Of a stretch of 64,000 nucleotides of DNA, positions 11,522-24,784 are shown in pieces. Source of the stretch: Glandiceps talaboti (lineage: Eukaryota; Hemichordata; Enteropneusta; Spengelidae); the NCBI RefSeq assembly GCF_964340395.1, contig NC_135562.1, positions 13,313,043 to 13,377,042 of the forward strand, in the 5' to 3' direction. The position numbers were made by a program, and so were the translations under genes. The number at the start of each line of letters is the position of its first letter. Positions within the stretch are counted from its first letter, which is position 1. The notes beneath the pieces are model-generated. The model ran no database searches and had not been told where the DNA came from. It was given only the letters and a program-made list of their open reading frames with translations.

Positions 11522-12639
11522 ATGCCGTGCTATACAATCTCATGTACCGTACATTACTATGTAAATCAGATCAGTTGTCTGACCTAAATCGTACGGGTTC
11601 AGAGGTATTAACTCGATAAATCAGCTTTCTAGTATCACATATTCATAAATAATAGTTTTGTGTGTGAAAGAACCATGGCATCTTCGACTGTCTCGCGATC
11701 GTAAAAGAAGATGTGGTTTACGATAATGGAACACCAAAGACACCTTCCACTGTCGCTTGTAGAGGACACATAGTAATCTTTGATCCCTCCCAATACTTTT
11801 TACCATGTTAGACGTTCCAAACCGTAACAACCCGAATTACCATTTTGTACCGTGTGCAATTGTTTTCGAAAAGAAGGGTGGCACAAAAGGTACGCTTTCG
11901 AACAGACATTTCTTCCTTGTATGCGGGTTTTGATAATGATTCCGAAGTCCATGTCCTGTGCATAGGCTACACGAGTTCGGGTATATGCTCTGGACGTAGA
12001 CTTCGAGCTCGCGGATTGCACCATGCACCATGAATGTATCATGTATTAGTGAAATTAAAAATTACTAGTAGACTTAAACCCCACATTCCTACCGTACGTT
12101 TTAACAGCAACTTGAAATTAGTAAGTTTATATAGGAAGTCTCTTGTGATTTGGAAAGCAAGATCTTAGATTGAAATCCCATACAAGAATTACGAGGACAG
12201 TGCGACATTGTACATATATGCGTTATCTGGTAATACCGTCTGATTATCAGACTCTAGTTTGAGTCTAAAATCTAAAATTACACCCTAAGGCCTCACTCTG
12301 ATCTAAGGCCTACTGCTGACCCTAAACCTTTTGTACGAATTCGAGGAAAAAAACTAAAATCGCGAAAATTGTGAAGTCTGGCAAGAAATAGTGGTTGCGG
12401 AAACTGATATAAACTTAAAAAGACAATATAAAAATTTCCTTCCAAACTCTAATAGCTGTACATCTGATGAGAAGAAACCAATAACAGAGAGACCGTATGG
12501 AAAACAACGGAAAACAAAGATAAATATCTGAACTAGACACTCACGTGTGAGTATGTAAATAAAATAACCCACCTATTCTAAAATTGAGCGTAATGGGAAC
12601 CACACATTTTTAGGCATGTTGCTCGCACCCCAGAGGTAG

Positions 12640-13395
12640 TTTTTATCGGATAATAGCGACACCTGACGTCAAGCAGAGATAATAGGAATCGGAACATATC
12701 GGATACAATCTAAGTTAGAGTCTATAATCTAATGTTAGACTCTAACTTAAACGTCGCTCACGGTCCCGACCCTCAGGGCTAGTTTTTATCGCATAAAATC
12801 TAAGTTAGAGTTTATTCGATATTAGATACAAAGTACCTCTGTGGGATCGAGCCATGAGCGACGTGTAATATTATAGTCTAATATTAGATTTTAGATTCTA
12901 ACTTAGATTTTATCCGATATTATCCGATTAAAAAATACCTGTTACCCTGTTTGGGTTCGTGCGACACCCGACGTCTAGCAGAGATAATTGGTATCGGAAC
13001 ATATCGGATAAACTCTATGTTAATATCTAAATTTAATATTAGACTCTAACTTAAACGTCGCTCATGGTCCCGACCCCCTGGGCTAGAGTTTATCAGTCAA
13101 AATGTAAGTTAGAGTTTATCCGATATTTTTCGATAAAAAGTACCTCTGTGGGTCCGCGTTAATATTAGATTTTATCCAATATGACCCGATAAAAACTACC
13201 TCTGCTAGACGTCGCGTGTCTCACGAACCCCAGAATTAGTTTCTATAGGATTATGTCGGTTAAATCTAACTTGGGGTCTAACATCTAATATTAGACTCTA
13301 ATATTAGCATTCACACGTACATAGTACTTTTTATCGGATAATGTCGTCTAAAAAGTAATATTATATTAGATTTTATCCGATTATGGATATTTGCG
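12640..13395. repeat. Tandem satellite (~305-bp period) of internally palindromic units
   Basis: The landmark GCAGAGATAAT plus ATCGGAACATATCGGATA recurs at ~12674 and ~12979, a spacing of about 305 bp; GACTCTAACTTAAACGTCGCTCA follows in each unit. Within units, TTTTTATCGGATA-type words face TATCCGATAAAAA-type words, so single units can fold back. Copies are diverged, especially after 13200. Confidence 0.65.
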
Positions 13396-14204
13396 CAATG
13401 TCGCGCCTTCATGAGAATTGCGTTAGATGTCTGAAACGAAATTAACATTGGTGAGCGAAAAGAGCATCTTTAATAAATTCGAATCCTTTTGGGGACTATG
13501 ATTTCCCCTTGTTTCTGGTATTTCGGCAGATAGGCTGTCTAGCCAACACGAATATACAGTACACGAAAACTGTGCTAATTAGATATGTTAATTAGGTGAC
13601 AAGCAGTATTTTTCTCTGCAATGTTATGTAATCAGATAATCTCTATGTAATAACGAGTTGACGTAAATATACACATGTATGCCTAAACAAACAAATTCCA
13701 CATTGCCAGCACCACCCCCCCCCCCCCCCCCTCCATCTCGCTGAGGAAAATAAAGCAAAAATATTCTTAACTTCCCGGCATAATAGATTCATTTATTTGT
13801 TTAACAAAGAAATAATATCAAGGCCAGCTTTGAAAATAAACACCGGTTACAAGATACATAGGCCTTGCTGCAAGGTTTATTGTCCCCCCGTGCATCCGGG
13901 TATTCGGGATTGTCGCCGTACGGAAACCAAGATGGCGATTAATACATTTCTTCCCTATAACATTAATACAAAACATCCCCAAATTCCCGCCACAATAGTT
14001 TCAATTTTTGTTAGACCAAAATAATAATATTAATGTCAGCTTTTAAAATAAATCGCCGTGGCAGGTAATACTTTGATCTGCAATGTTACGTAATCAGATA
14101 ATCTGTATACATTGCCATAGCGAGTTGACCTAAACAAATAAATTCAATTGTCCTCAAATCTACACCAAAACTTGCCCCCCCCCCCCCCCCCCATGCCCGA
14201 CTGA

Positions 14205-14555
14205 GGAAAACTTGATACATAGGTCCGCCAAGTTTCGGCCAGGAAACTGAAACTGGCTAAGTAAGTACATGTGAGTCTGTAACTTGATACATAGATCCGC
14301 CAAGTTTCAGCCAGGGTATTCAACTTCAAACTTGCTAAGTAAGTTGGTAACTTAATTGGTACTTAGGCCCGCCAAACCGCCAACTTTCAGCCAGGGGACT
14401 GAAACGTGCTCAGTAAGTTGGTAACTTGGTACATAGGCCCGCCAATTGGCCAACTTTCAGACTGGGGCCTGAAACTTGCTAAGTAAATAACTTGGTAACT
14501 TGATGCATAGGCCCGCCAAGTTTCAGCCAGGACACTGAAAGTTGATAAATTTACG
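14205..14555. repeat. Minisatellite, five units of 70-74 bp
   Basis: AGGCCCGCCA (or close variants) starts at 14221, 14293, 14365, 14435 and 14509. Each unit also has a TTTCAGCCAGG word and CTAAGTAAGT. Unit lengths vary and copies differ throughout, so there is no constant-repeat/unique-spacer pattern. Confidence 0.8.
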
Positions 14556-15116
14556 ACTCAAATTAGTTCACGCATGCTTTCTATTATAAATTCCACCATG
14601 GTTCACCAATGCACTCTCCATATGCCCCTTTACCTGTACATGTATGTACATCATATATGTACGGTATGTGTACAGTATATACTGTTATAATTTGTGATTC
14701 ATATTCACTGACATACTCTGGCTCATTGTTGTACTCGAGGAAGTAACCAGTCAAGTCTTACAAACGCCATACTATATTTTTCAATCCACCACCAATTTTG
14801 AGTTTCAGGGTACAACACTTTTGCCATGTCACTGTACATCTTTCCACGCCGTAAATCAAATCGAGTGAAACGTATGTCGATCCTCTCTGTTACTGCTATG
14901 CCAGAAACGGGCTAGATACCAATATTTGAGCTAGTGTAACAGCTTTTAGTGCTCCCTCATATATATTTCCCCCGGAACACAAACTCCCCAAAAGTCCCCA
15001 ATTTGTTAGTGTGTTTTGTAGTTTGTAACTGTCTTCACAAGGTTTCTGAATATTTGTATTTGAATATATAGTTTCAAACTTGAGGTCCACTCTTTCATTG
15101 TTTTGGGCGGGGCACA

Positions 15117-15142
15117 GACAAGTAACACATGTGTTACTTGTC
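15117..15142. repeat. 26-bp perfect palindrome
   Basis: GACAAGTAACACA meets its exact reverse complement. GGGCGGGG lies close on both sides. A related palindrome built on CACAGACAAGT is at 9971-9997. Confidence 0.8.
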
Positions 15143-17321
15143 ACTGGGCGGGGTTTATTTAGTAAAACTAAAGTGTCACTGGTTCGATCACCCCGAGTCG
15201 AATGGCTACGACGCTACTCGCGATATTCTTTGATGATCTTTTCCCAAATAAGTCACACAGGCCCCTTCAAAAGATCATTTTTATCTGGAAACACACAAAT
15301 GAAACCTATCAGTTTGATTTCCAGTACCACGTACAATAAAAAATGCCCACAACTCAGCCGTATTGTACGGTGTACAGTAGACCATGTAGCTCAAGGTAAG
15401 ATCATTGTATTATACATCTATGTGTAGACAGGCAGCAGTCCATTTTTGTAGTCTCATAATCTTCAACTAGATGAGTTTGTTCAGTTTTGGTTTTGTAAGG
15501 CCAAATAAAAAAGTGGTGTGTTTCTGGTAACCCTACCGACCCTAGTTTAAGCCGCCGACCCTAAACATTTTTTTCCAAAGGTAAAATGTTGAGAATTGAC
15601 TTCTATTTCCGTGACTGTAATTTTCTTGTCAAGGTATATATGGTCAATTATATTTTTAAAACCCCATTCCAGAGCATGTGAGTCTTCAAAATATATGAAG
15701 TTGAATTTTAATACTAACAATAGAGCGTATATTGTGTTCATTGACTTCACATATAATCGCCTTAAATTACTTCGAATTACACGTTGAAGTATTGTGACCA
15801 ACGAGTATTTCGTTTTGGGGTCTAAGCAGTTTCTCAACGGTAGTGTATTTTTGGAGTCATGTTATCGGAAACAAACATTTATATCTGCTTTGCCTAATGG
15901 AACATAAAATGTCATTTTTAATATCCCGTAGTTACAAGAGGAGGGTTATACTTGGTCACCCCACTGTTTCGCAATCACTCACCATAGGTCATTATTTCAT
16001 ATAAATGAATAAATCCGTGTTTGCTTCAGCATTATGTTAATAAAATAAAAATTTAAAAAAGTGTCATTTATGTGTAGACATATACGTCACGTCACGTCAC
16101 ATCACGTCAAACATCATGGCTGTGTAATAAGCGCACATACAATGTTATGATGGTGCATTGCATTTAACAGGGGGAGTGGGTGTGGTATTTTGACCAATTC
16201 TTTTCCACGTGTATACAGCATCTTTAATTTTTTTAATTGAACAACGGCTATAGTATACTCGAAACGTTAGCCAACGCCATGTGCACATGGACAAATACGG
16301 AATAGGCCTAATACAAGCCCCCTCCCATTCAAGACCTAAAGTACTGCGCACATTGTCAATAATGATACGCGTACGCAGCGCGGGAACTGACGTTAGGATT
16401 GGATTAACGGTGGGGGAGGGGGGGGGGGCTATTTTGAAACCCCCCTCCCCGAAATGGACCCAAGAATTTTCGTTGCACTACTCCCGGCTACACATATTAA
16501 TGTGTATTTAATAAATTATTATACAGTACCCCCCCCCCCCCGCCCCAGTGTCCATATTTGAACAATGAGGGATTTATTTACAAACAGAAAAACGTCTCAC
16601 ATTGGGCTCTAAACTGTATTTGGAAATACTTAGCTGGCATACCATGTAGGAGGCCATTTGTTGGCGTAAAATTTAAAACCATACACATTTTCGAAAGCCA
16701 TGGAGTACATGAATATTTTCTTCAATACCCAAATTTCACTCCGACTTTCATTGTGATAGTGATACAACTCTATGGCTATATTACCTACACTTTAAACTTA
16801 TACATCTATTTTTTCACACATTGACTATTGACTGCCTCATAAATAAACGTATGGTAGGTAAATGAACTGAACAATTTTGCAAAATGCAAGGTAAACGACT
16901 GCTCCTAAGGTTTGAATGTTCAAAAAAGTCTCCACAGAAGATAAATGTCGCGGATGGTGTCAATATGAAGAGGGACTATTGCTAGTATGGTGGTATATGA
17001 TGGTTGTTTTTACAGGCAAACCTAAACAGCAGGATAAAATATAAAAATATATGACGGGACATCAACATACATAATGTACTCCAAGAAAGTTCATCCATGA
17101 CGATACCGTAACATTGCGGAACGCGTTTATAACTTGAATAACATCGGGTCTCTTATAATATATGAACTAATTCGCCGCTACATAACCGATATATTAGAGT
17201 GTAACTTGTAAGCGGGTCAGTACATTTGTAGTTTCCAAAGATTTATGACGACGCATTGTAAGGATAGTATTTTGTTTTATCCTTTAAACATCCAAGGTGA
17301 TCCACAACATTTATAGAATTC

Positions 17322-18048
17322 AAGTAGTAAGTAGTGAGGGCTTTAGTTAGTGGTCTGCTATAAATATACATATTCAATATAAATGTATAAATATCGACCA
17401 AGACAGACGAAAACTCAATGCTACACACTTTGAACTGCGTGTGCGTTATTATAACCTTTGTATAATTAATTCCATCAGCTGATAGACACAATGTTTAGCT
17501 TTTGCTAACGTTTACAAGCTATAGCGTAGTTGTACGTGTCGTACATGTACACATACATAAATGTGTGTAAACGCCCTTCACATGGTAAAAGAAATACTGT
17601 ATGTGTCTTGAATCAAATATTAGTACCATGGACGTAGGAAGACTACCTCCATGCTAGTACCACCACTCAATTTTAGTAATATATTTATGCGAAAAGTTGA
17701 GACATTAATTTACCGCTACACTATGTACCGCGGTAAATAATAAGATTGTACACCATCGCTATAGCCATAGACAAGTAACCTATAGATACAATACAATATC
17801 ATGCTAGGTAGATTTGAATATTCATATGTTTACTATACGGTTGAACTCATGAATATATTCTGAACTAAATGCAAATGTATTCAAATCTCTTCCGACTAGC
17901 AATCAGAACTATTTTATAATCCGATTAGACAGGTGTTAATTGGAAAGTACAGAAACGTCAGCCTAATAAGCATAAAAGTACAGATTTTAACTCGATCTGA
18001 ACTATAGTACATAATTTGTCGTTTTCTGTACAAAAATCCCTACTAGTG
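17322..18048 (-). repeat. Right terminal inverted repeat
   Basis: Inverted partner of 7661-8362. It differs by scattered substitutions and small insertions, for example near 17610-17660, where extra bases around CCATGGACGTAGG are present. Its outer end stops at CCCTACTAGTG. Confidence 0.9.
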
Positions 18049-18106
18049 GAAGGCACAGACAAGAAAGAAACAATGCCAGCTGGGTCACGGTGCCGATGAC
18101 TCGCCC

Positions 18107-18537
18107 CATACGTTCGGCCAGCTGTTGAATACTTGTAACTACCTGCTGTTGTCAGTCCTACCTCCACGGTAACTGTTTTTATTTATACCATGGAAGTATA
18201 ACCCACGGGTGGGTTATACTCTCATGTTTATACCATTGCTGAGTGAATCTAGCTTTTTTTTATCCACATTGAATGATTACGTAGATGATGGTAGGTTTTA
18301 TCGGGTGTGTATAAAATTATACACACTTCCATGATGCAACCATCGACCCTATTTCGTGTGGGGTCTATGATGAAACCTACCGTCAAGTAATTACGTGAGT
18401 CAATGTGGACCAAAAACTAGATTCATTCATCAAAGGTATAAATAGAAAACCTAGCAACCAGCAACATAGCAACCAGTAGTTCAACCATAGACTTTCCTGT
18501 AGGGTCTATGATTCAACAGCTGACCGAACGTAATATT
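18107..18537. mobile_element. ~430-bp imperfect foldback
   Basis: The left arm starts with CGTTCGGCCAGCTGTTGAAT and the right arm ends with ATTCAACAGCTGACCGAACG. Further in, TTTATACCATTG..GTGAATCTAG at 18220-18255 faces CTAGATTCATTCATCAAAGGTATAAA at 18418-18443, and GGTAGGTTT pairs with AAACCTACC. A GT/AC-rich centre (near 18306) separates the arms. It abuts the inverted-repeat element's right end. MITE-like; coding capacity none. Confidence 0.6.
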
Positions 18538-19200
18538 CCACTTTTACAAGACAAGATCACTAATTTACATGACAATAGCTGATGTTATCAGTAATCAAAG
18601 TGTGACAGAACTTGTCTTCTTTCAGACCACGTTTGGTTTCTGAGCTTTAACAGAAATTATGCTAAAATGGGGAACGATGAGCACTTCAATCTTCTTAGGG
18701 CACACTAGAAAACATATATAATCATGGTTCCATAGTAAATGATATTTATAATATCTGTGAGACACTACATCCAGTTACTGAGTTAAAAGTATTATGGTAG
18801 CACTTGCCAGCTGCACACTGGATACACGTAATCTCTGTCTGTCACTGCGTATGATTTGAATAAGAATATATAGCTCAGCAAGATCAAGGATGTATTATGG
18901 GATACATCAGAGATCCATGGCACGACAAAACTCCTGTTCGTCATATAATAATCCGAACACACTATAGTTATGAATTACGAGCACTCAATAAGGAAGGATG
19001 ACACCATATTCAAATATGATCCTTTGTTTGACCACATATGATATAAGATTGTTGATAGCCTACAAATGTAAATCATTATAAAAACGAAGTTGTGATAACG
19101 AATTACTACTCCAGTTACAGGTGATGATGAGTTACTATAGTTACAAGAGATGACGAGTTACTACTCTAGTTACTAAATGTGTAATCGTTTTCGTTTACCA

Positions 19201-19202
<2 letters not shown>

Positions 19203-19288
<86 letters not shown>

Positions 19289-19343
19289 TGTCTCTCTCTC
19301 TTTCTCTCTCTCTGTCTCTCTCTGTCTCTGTCTCTCTCTCTTT
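19203..19343. repeat. (CT)n microsatellite
   Basis: Pure CT run to 19285, then an interrupted CT tract. It creates a long Ser-Leu or Arg-Glu reading frame that is not a gene. Confidence 0.95.
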
Positions 19344-22300
19344 CATAATATTTCACAATAAAGACAGTACAAAATAAATACGCTATGTGCTTCATTTATT
19401 ATGTTGAGTCTATATTTGAAGTTGTGGTTTCTTTTTACATTTTCAAGCACATTACTGATTTTTACCCAAAAACTGCGTTTTTGATCGATTTTCACCCAAA
19501 ATGATTTAACTTTAACACAGTCAAAGATGGTCATTTTTCAACTGTGGATGAAACTTGAGTACATAAACTAAAACATGTTCCCGGGTTTGCTTAGTTTTTC
19601 TCTAAATGTCTTATTTTTTTGCATAAATCATCGTCTTTCACACTTGTCGACGCGATATCTCTCCGTTCCCTCAAAATATTTACTATCCGGAGGAGTGTTT
19701 TCGGCCTCAGTCTTCGGTCTGAGTTTCGCTATAGTGTTCTCCGAGTATTGTCTACAAAGTTGAGACACTTGAGATGGTCCGACACCAAGCTAAATAGTTT
19801 TGAACTTCATAGCATCACAGATAACTAACACGTTATCTGTGATAGCATGCACTAAATAAAGAGCATAATTAGACCCTTTCAGCGCTACAAAACCTCTCAA
19901 ATTCGACAGACACTTCACCAGCTGTTTCCTGTGACCTATAAATCCTTACCATTTGGTTGTATAGCTCCTTTGCTACTATGGAGAAAATGTGGTATTATGG
20001 GAGGGTCATGGAACGTGGTGAAAGGAGATATACAGTCAACAGATAGAAACGTGTTTGTTTCCTGCAATAAAGATGTCACCACATTAATTAGTTGTCAATG
20101 GAGTGAAGACTTTGGATAACATTTTAATTAGTATGCGTATCGTTCTTCATATGGGCTCAGACTCAGGCACATACCACTAAAAAGTCTGACTCGGATATGG
20201 GCTACGTTCTGATTTGAAGCAATATTCCCGCCCATGTATTAGGCATTGCCACGCTACGCAGTTGTTGTTGGTGTTTCATCGAAGACACATAATAAAAAAG
20301 TAAACCTTTTTCCTGGAATTAAATTTCCACATCACGACACCATACGACATCGGGAATGTTATACAAATTGCAAGGAGTGTTACAAAACTACAGCATAAAT
20401 AATGGTACTTGACGAACTTACGTCAACAGTTTTTCTTCCAGTCTATCCATGATTGTGACATTGTGATACTCGGAGTCAAGCCAATTGCTGTAGTGTCATT
20501 AGCAAACTTTATTAGCATGCCTGTAAAATGATGCGTGTAATAAACATCTTACCCGTTTATTATGTATAGTTATAGCGCATTGTTAATTTATGCGAGAATA
20601 TGTTGAACCCGGGTAGATTCACACGTTTGAAAGTTATTTCTATAACAACAGAGCTCAGACCAGTAAAAAAAGTGGTCTGACAATAGAGTAAGGTTTATTG
20701 GAGAATACCCAGTTCGGACAATGGGAGAGGGTATGTTGTCACAAGTTGATCTGTTCTTCCTTGACTGTGGAAATACCTAACAACGCAATAGTTTTAAGCC
20801 ATGTATACCATGATACAAGAGTCCGGTTCGACAGAAAGCTCATACACATCTGAACTAGAAGAATTTTAAGTGTTGTTGAAATTTTACATCTTGCAACGAC
20901 GAAGGATTATATCTAGACCCAGAAGTCACGATGCAAATAGTCGAAGTCATACCATGTCACAAATGCATCCTCCATTGCTCGCCATATATCTAGGGTAAAT
21001 TGCACAGCATTTATAGGTTAGTATAATGGCTTTTGCCAACTATCAAATATATGGAATCAACATCATCGTTTTGTACTGCGTGTCATCAAAACGTGTAGAC
21101 TTCTTTGAGACGTTCAAATGTCGTCAGCGAACCGTTTTTGACGAGGAACCAGTAAATTTATCCATAGACCCTCCATCAACGTTGGTGGAGGGTCTATGGT
21201 TTATCCATGGATCTATTATCTCTATAATTGATCCACGGTTTATCCATGGATGTATTAGGTTTATCGTAAGTGAATACGGGAGCATATTTTGGCGCAATTA
21301 CCCCACTGTTTTCGGTCAAATTTCACCAAGGATTAATTCGAAATACACTTTAGCTGATTTGTACATAACCGAGCGTAATTACACCATAATCTACATTTGA
21401 AATACACATGGTACATATGGTACATATGGTACATATGGTACAGTGGATAAAGCAAGGCGCTGTGATCGTCTCCGTCTCCATAATAGACATGCTTGGCTAC
21501 ACATAAATACGTGAACGTGAACCGGACGGCGTCACAAAATATCTGAGATGACGTCATCAAATTGCGAGTAAACACTCGCGTACATGGAGACAGCCTTACA
21601 GATTTTACGTGAAGACAGCTGATTTCACATATAAGTTGTAAATGTGTGGATTTATTCTCTTTTTTAGGCAATTAAACATCTTATTGTCTATAAATTATGT
21701 GGGTACTTTGATAGCTGGTTATCTCATAGTGACAAACACAAATGCATCCATTGATTTGTTGTCATTTTACGTGAAATTGCATGGTCTGCAAGGGAAGGCA
21801 TACGAAATGCAGATTGCGCATGCAACACAACATTCACGACGGACACGGACGCAAAGCTTTTTGCTCGTGAACGTTTACGTCGACGCGAATGTGGGTTCTA
21901 CACGTTCACGTTCAAGTAAAACTTGTAGCCGAACCTACTGTAAACGTTCCACACGCTCAAATATTCAGGCAGTGCTTCTAGCTCGGCGACCTGGTTGCAC
22001 CTTTCCATGATTTCACAGGTTGCAGTTAGTTAAAAGTCCATGTATTTTTTAAACACACAGTATTGCAATTGTATCTATGGGCAGACACACAATATGCGTG
22101 TATATCAGTGTTTTAGGACTGCTGTTGTTTGTGAATAATATGTGTCTCGGAATTGTTGTAAAAACGAGAACGAAGCGAAGACGAGAAGTCGTTTGTCGCA
22201 CTGTCGTTGCGAGCTCGTCGATCGAAAGATCGAAAGCTGATTGCTAAAAAACTTTGGACTACTTGTGCATTATAACTGGTAAATCAATTGATCTACCAAG

Positions 22301-24542
22301 CTGAGGAACAGTTCTCGTCATTTATAGGATGTGGTATTCGTCCAGTCAAAATAAGGTTTGACCCAAACATAATAGCAACAGAAATAATTTTTAGTGCATC
22401 TTGCTCAGAATTTTATGCTGAACAACATATCAAAAGTCTAGAAAAATCTAAGGGGTGGAACATGGTGAAAATAAGGTTTTTATTAATTAGCATAATTAGT
22501 GAGAATATTATATTCTTAAAATGCTGTTTTCACAATAAAACCTGGCATGTAACATGTCTATGGATAGGTCTAAGGGTGAAAAAGCATACTAGGACCATTA
22601 TATAATGATTCAACATCTCATCAGCATAATTAATATGTAAATTATGAAAAATTATAATCAGCATATTCAAATTTGATAACATTTTAACACATATGTATGG
22701 AGGTTATATTTCATTTGATTTGCAGTACAGTGGGAAATAAATCTAGCGTGCTTGTCATCATCAAACACCTTTCATGTAAAATGTATCAAAGATTCTTAAT
22801 TAATTAGTAATTTGCATAATTAGCATATACAAGGTTTATCAATCTCCCATGCAAGTAATATGTCTTTGGCAAGATCTTGAAATGACAAATTACATAGGCT
22901 ACAATGGACCTTTTAATATCATCAAAGACAGTCTGATAACTCACATTTCTGTTTTGTAGTTATGCAACCGAGAAATCAAGGCAATAAATGTTTACAATTG
23001 TACAAATGCATCTTGCCTGAAACTTCCACCCTATAGTATAGGTATAATGATCTTTATGCATCTAACCAACATTGTTGCAAAAGTTACTACTTATATCACT
23101 GGATTGTGTACTTCTAATACCAATGTATCGCTGTATACCAATGTGTACATATTGTTCTCGCATACGGTACTGATATCAAGTTGTTAACTTAGGAGGAACA
23201 CAGGATTAAAGTACTTATACTGAGGGTTGACAAGGACATGAAAGTATTATGGGATATCCATTCTCATCACTAAACTAAACGGCCAATCTCTTTCTTATCA
23301 TATTGTTCTTTTTTAACACATTCAAACATCTTCAAACTTTCTGATTCAATTCTATAAATATCATTATTAACAGTGCAGAAAGATTAATTAAACCACCCTT
23401 TTCAACACTGATATAGTTTGAAAGTAACATCATCAGTCACTTGTTTGTGACAATTTACCACTAATAAAAGAAAAATGAAATAATGATCATAATAGTCATT
23501 ATCAGCCAGACTATTAATATTACAAAGGTGATTGATTGCAGCTATATTTCATTTTGCTTACAATCAGCTTTGGTATACGTTTCGCCTATAGTATTCTGCA
23601 TCACACGACCCCTTATAGAGTTATACAATCATGGAAAGCTTAGAACTGAATAGAAGAAGTCATTTTCAAACACAAAATAGGAGTTAAAAAGCTGTTGAAA
23701 CGATATCATCAGCATTGTTTGTGCAAGGATTAAGGAATAATTGCATAATATATCCCACAAGCTCAATAAATGAACTTTGTCCATTTAGGACAACACATTA
23801 AATACTATATTGGAAATCTAGCACTGTATATCACATAAGAAGTAAATTTTAATCAAGTCACAAACATCTTAGTATAAATATAGAAGTTATCATTGAAGGC
23901 GTGATCGTGAAAGTTTTCAAACTTTGGTTAGAAGTGCAAGAATGAAGTTCAGCAATTGCATTGACGCCAGACCCACCCCTCCCAAACGAATAAAGTTATA
24001 CTTTATTGAGCTTTTGTGACATCGTGCGATCATCCGTAAATAGATTTGGAGCTCCAAAGTTTGTTTGTTTCCCAGAATTCCTTGTCTCATTGTACAGAAG
24101 GAATCTTCTGAGCCAAATTTGCCAAATTTTTAATTAACTATATTTGAGATGTCGCAGTATGCAGGTCAAAGATAAAATCAGTTTGTGGTCTTAATATATT
24201 CAAATATTAAATAAATGAATTTTAAAGACGAAGTGAAATGATACGTAACTGTGAGATGACTGGTAATGGTACAGAAATAAAAGAAAGAATATTATAGAGG
24301 AAGGGCCCCCTCCAAAGAAATTATGAATGACATGTCCTGTATCACCTAAAAGCGTCTTATGTGGTAATACATGTAATGTGCAAAAACAATGGACCTATAA
24401 TGCTGCCTTTCATGTCATTTGAAAGATGATATCTATATTGTTGTAACATTGAAATAAAAATACAGCTGAATTCAAACAATTCACAGAGGGATGTAACAAC
24501 TAACAAAATCTACAAATGTATAATACTCATCGGAATACTTGT
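19344..24542. other. Non-coding stretch with short repeats
   Basis: No ORF here shows a recognisable domain or codon pattern. Noted items: a 38-bp hairpin at 21162-21199 with one mismatch (CCATAGACCCTCCATC arm) followed by two ATCCATGGAT words; a short tandem of GGTACATAT at 21409-21441; AT-rich sequence with repeated TAATTAGCATAATTAG-type words at 22480-22860, as seen at 52.5-53.6 kb. Confidence 0.5.
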
Positions 24543-24784
24543 CTGTAGGAGTAATATTCATGTGTTTACTATCTGGTTGAACTCATGAATATGTTCTGAA
24601 CTAAATGCAAATGTATTCAAATCTCTTCCGACTCGCCATCTGAAGTATTTTATAATCCGATTAGACAGGCGTTAATGGGAAAGTACAGAAACGTCAGCCT
24701 AATAAGCATAAAAGTACAGATTTTAACTCGATCTGAACTATAGTACAGAACCTGTCGTTTTCTGAACAAAAATCCCTAATAGTG
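24543..24784 (-). repeat. Third copy of the inverted-repeat element's outer terminus
   Basis: About 240 bp match the outer third of the 17322-18048 repeat in the same orientation and end at the same terminal word (CCCTAATAGTG). The copy starts abruptly within the repeat at ATATTCATGTGTTTAC. No partner end was found nearby. Confidence 0.8.

Larger units (their letters stand above)
8672..17321. other. Interior of the inverted-repeat element, essentially non-coding
   Basis: Small ORFs only, none with recognisable motifs; those at 11.2-11.6 kb are read through a hairpin. The stretch holds a 27-bp palindrome at 9971-9997, a LINE-like tail (10.8 kb), the foldback at 11354-11521, the satellite at 12.6-13.4 kb, C-runs at 13713-13732 and 14176-14192, the minisatellite at 14.2-14.55 kb, and G- or C-runs at 16418-16432 and 16529-16545. 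Confidence 0.5.
7661..18048. mobile_element. 10.4-kb element with ~700-bp terminal inverted repeats
   Basis: Inverted repeats of about 700 bp (7661-8362 and 17322-18048) bound the segment. The outer ends match: CACTATTAGGG on the left and CCCTACTAGTG on the right. A third copy of this outer end, again stopping at CCCTAATAGTG, lies at 24543-24784, which marks it as a true terminus. Inside, only a broken SAP-like exon (8521-8671) looks coding; the rest is satellites, foldbacks and minisatellites. I see no flanking target duplication. It could be a large non-autonomous DNA transposon that lost its transposase, or two inverted copies of a ~700-bp element flanking unrelated DNA. No polymerase B or integrase was seen to support a Maverick/Polinton. 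Confidence 0.55.

Noticed and set aside
11231-11587. 118-codon ORF
   Set aside because: Read through both arms of the foldback at 11354-11521; no domain.
14205-14555. CRISPR-like array
   Set aside because: Five 70-74 bp units that vary throughout, with no constant repeat and unique spacers; a eukaryotic minisatellite.
15160-15205. tRNA gene or SINE (B-box-like GGTTCGATCACCC)
   Set aside because: No A box or cloverleaf around it.
7661-18048. Maverick/Polinton virus-like transposon
   Set aside because: Long inverted repeats fit, but no polymerase B, integrase, ATPase or capsid genes are visible.
19177-19395. Ser-Leu and Arg-Glu repeat ORFs on both strands
   Set aside because: Produced by the CT microsatellite.
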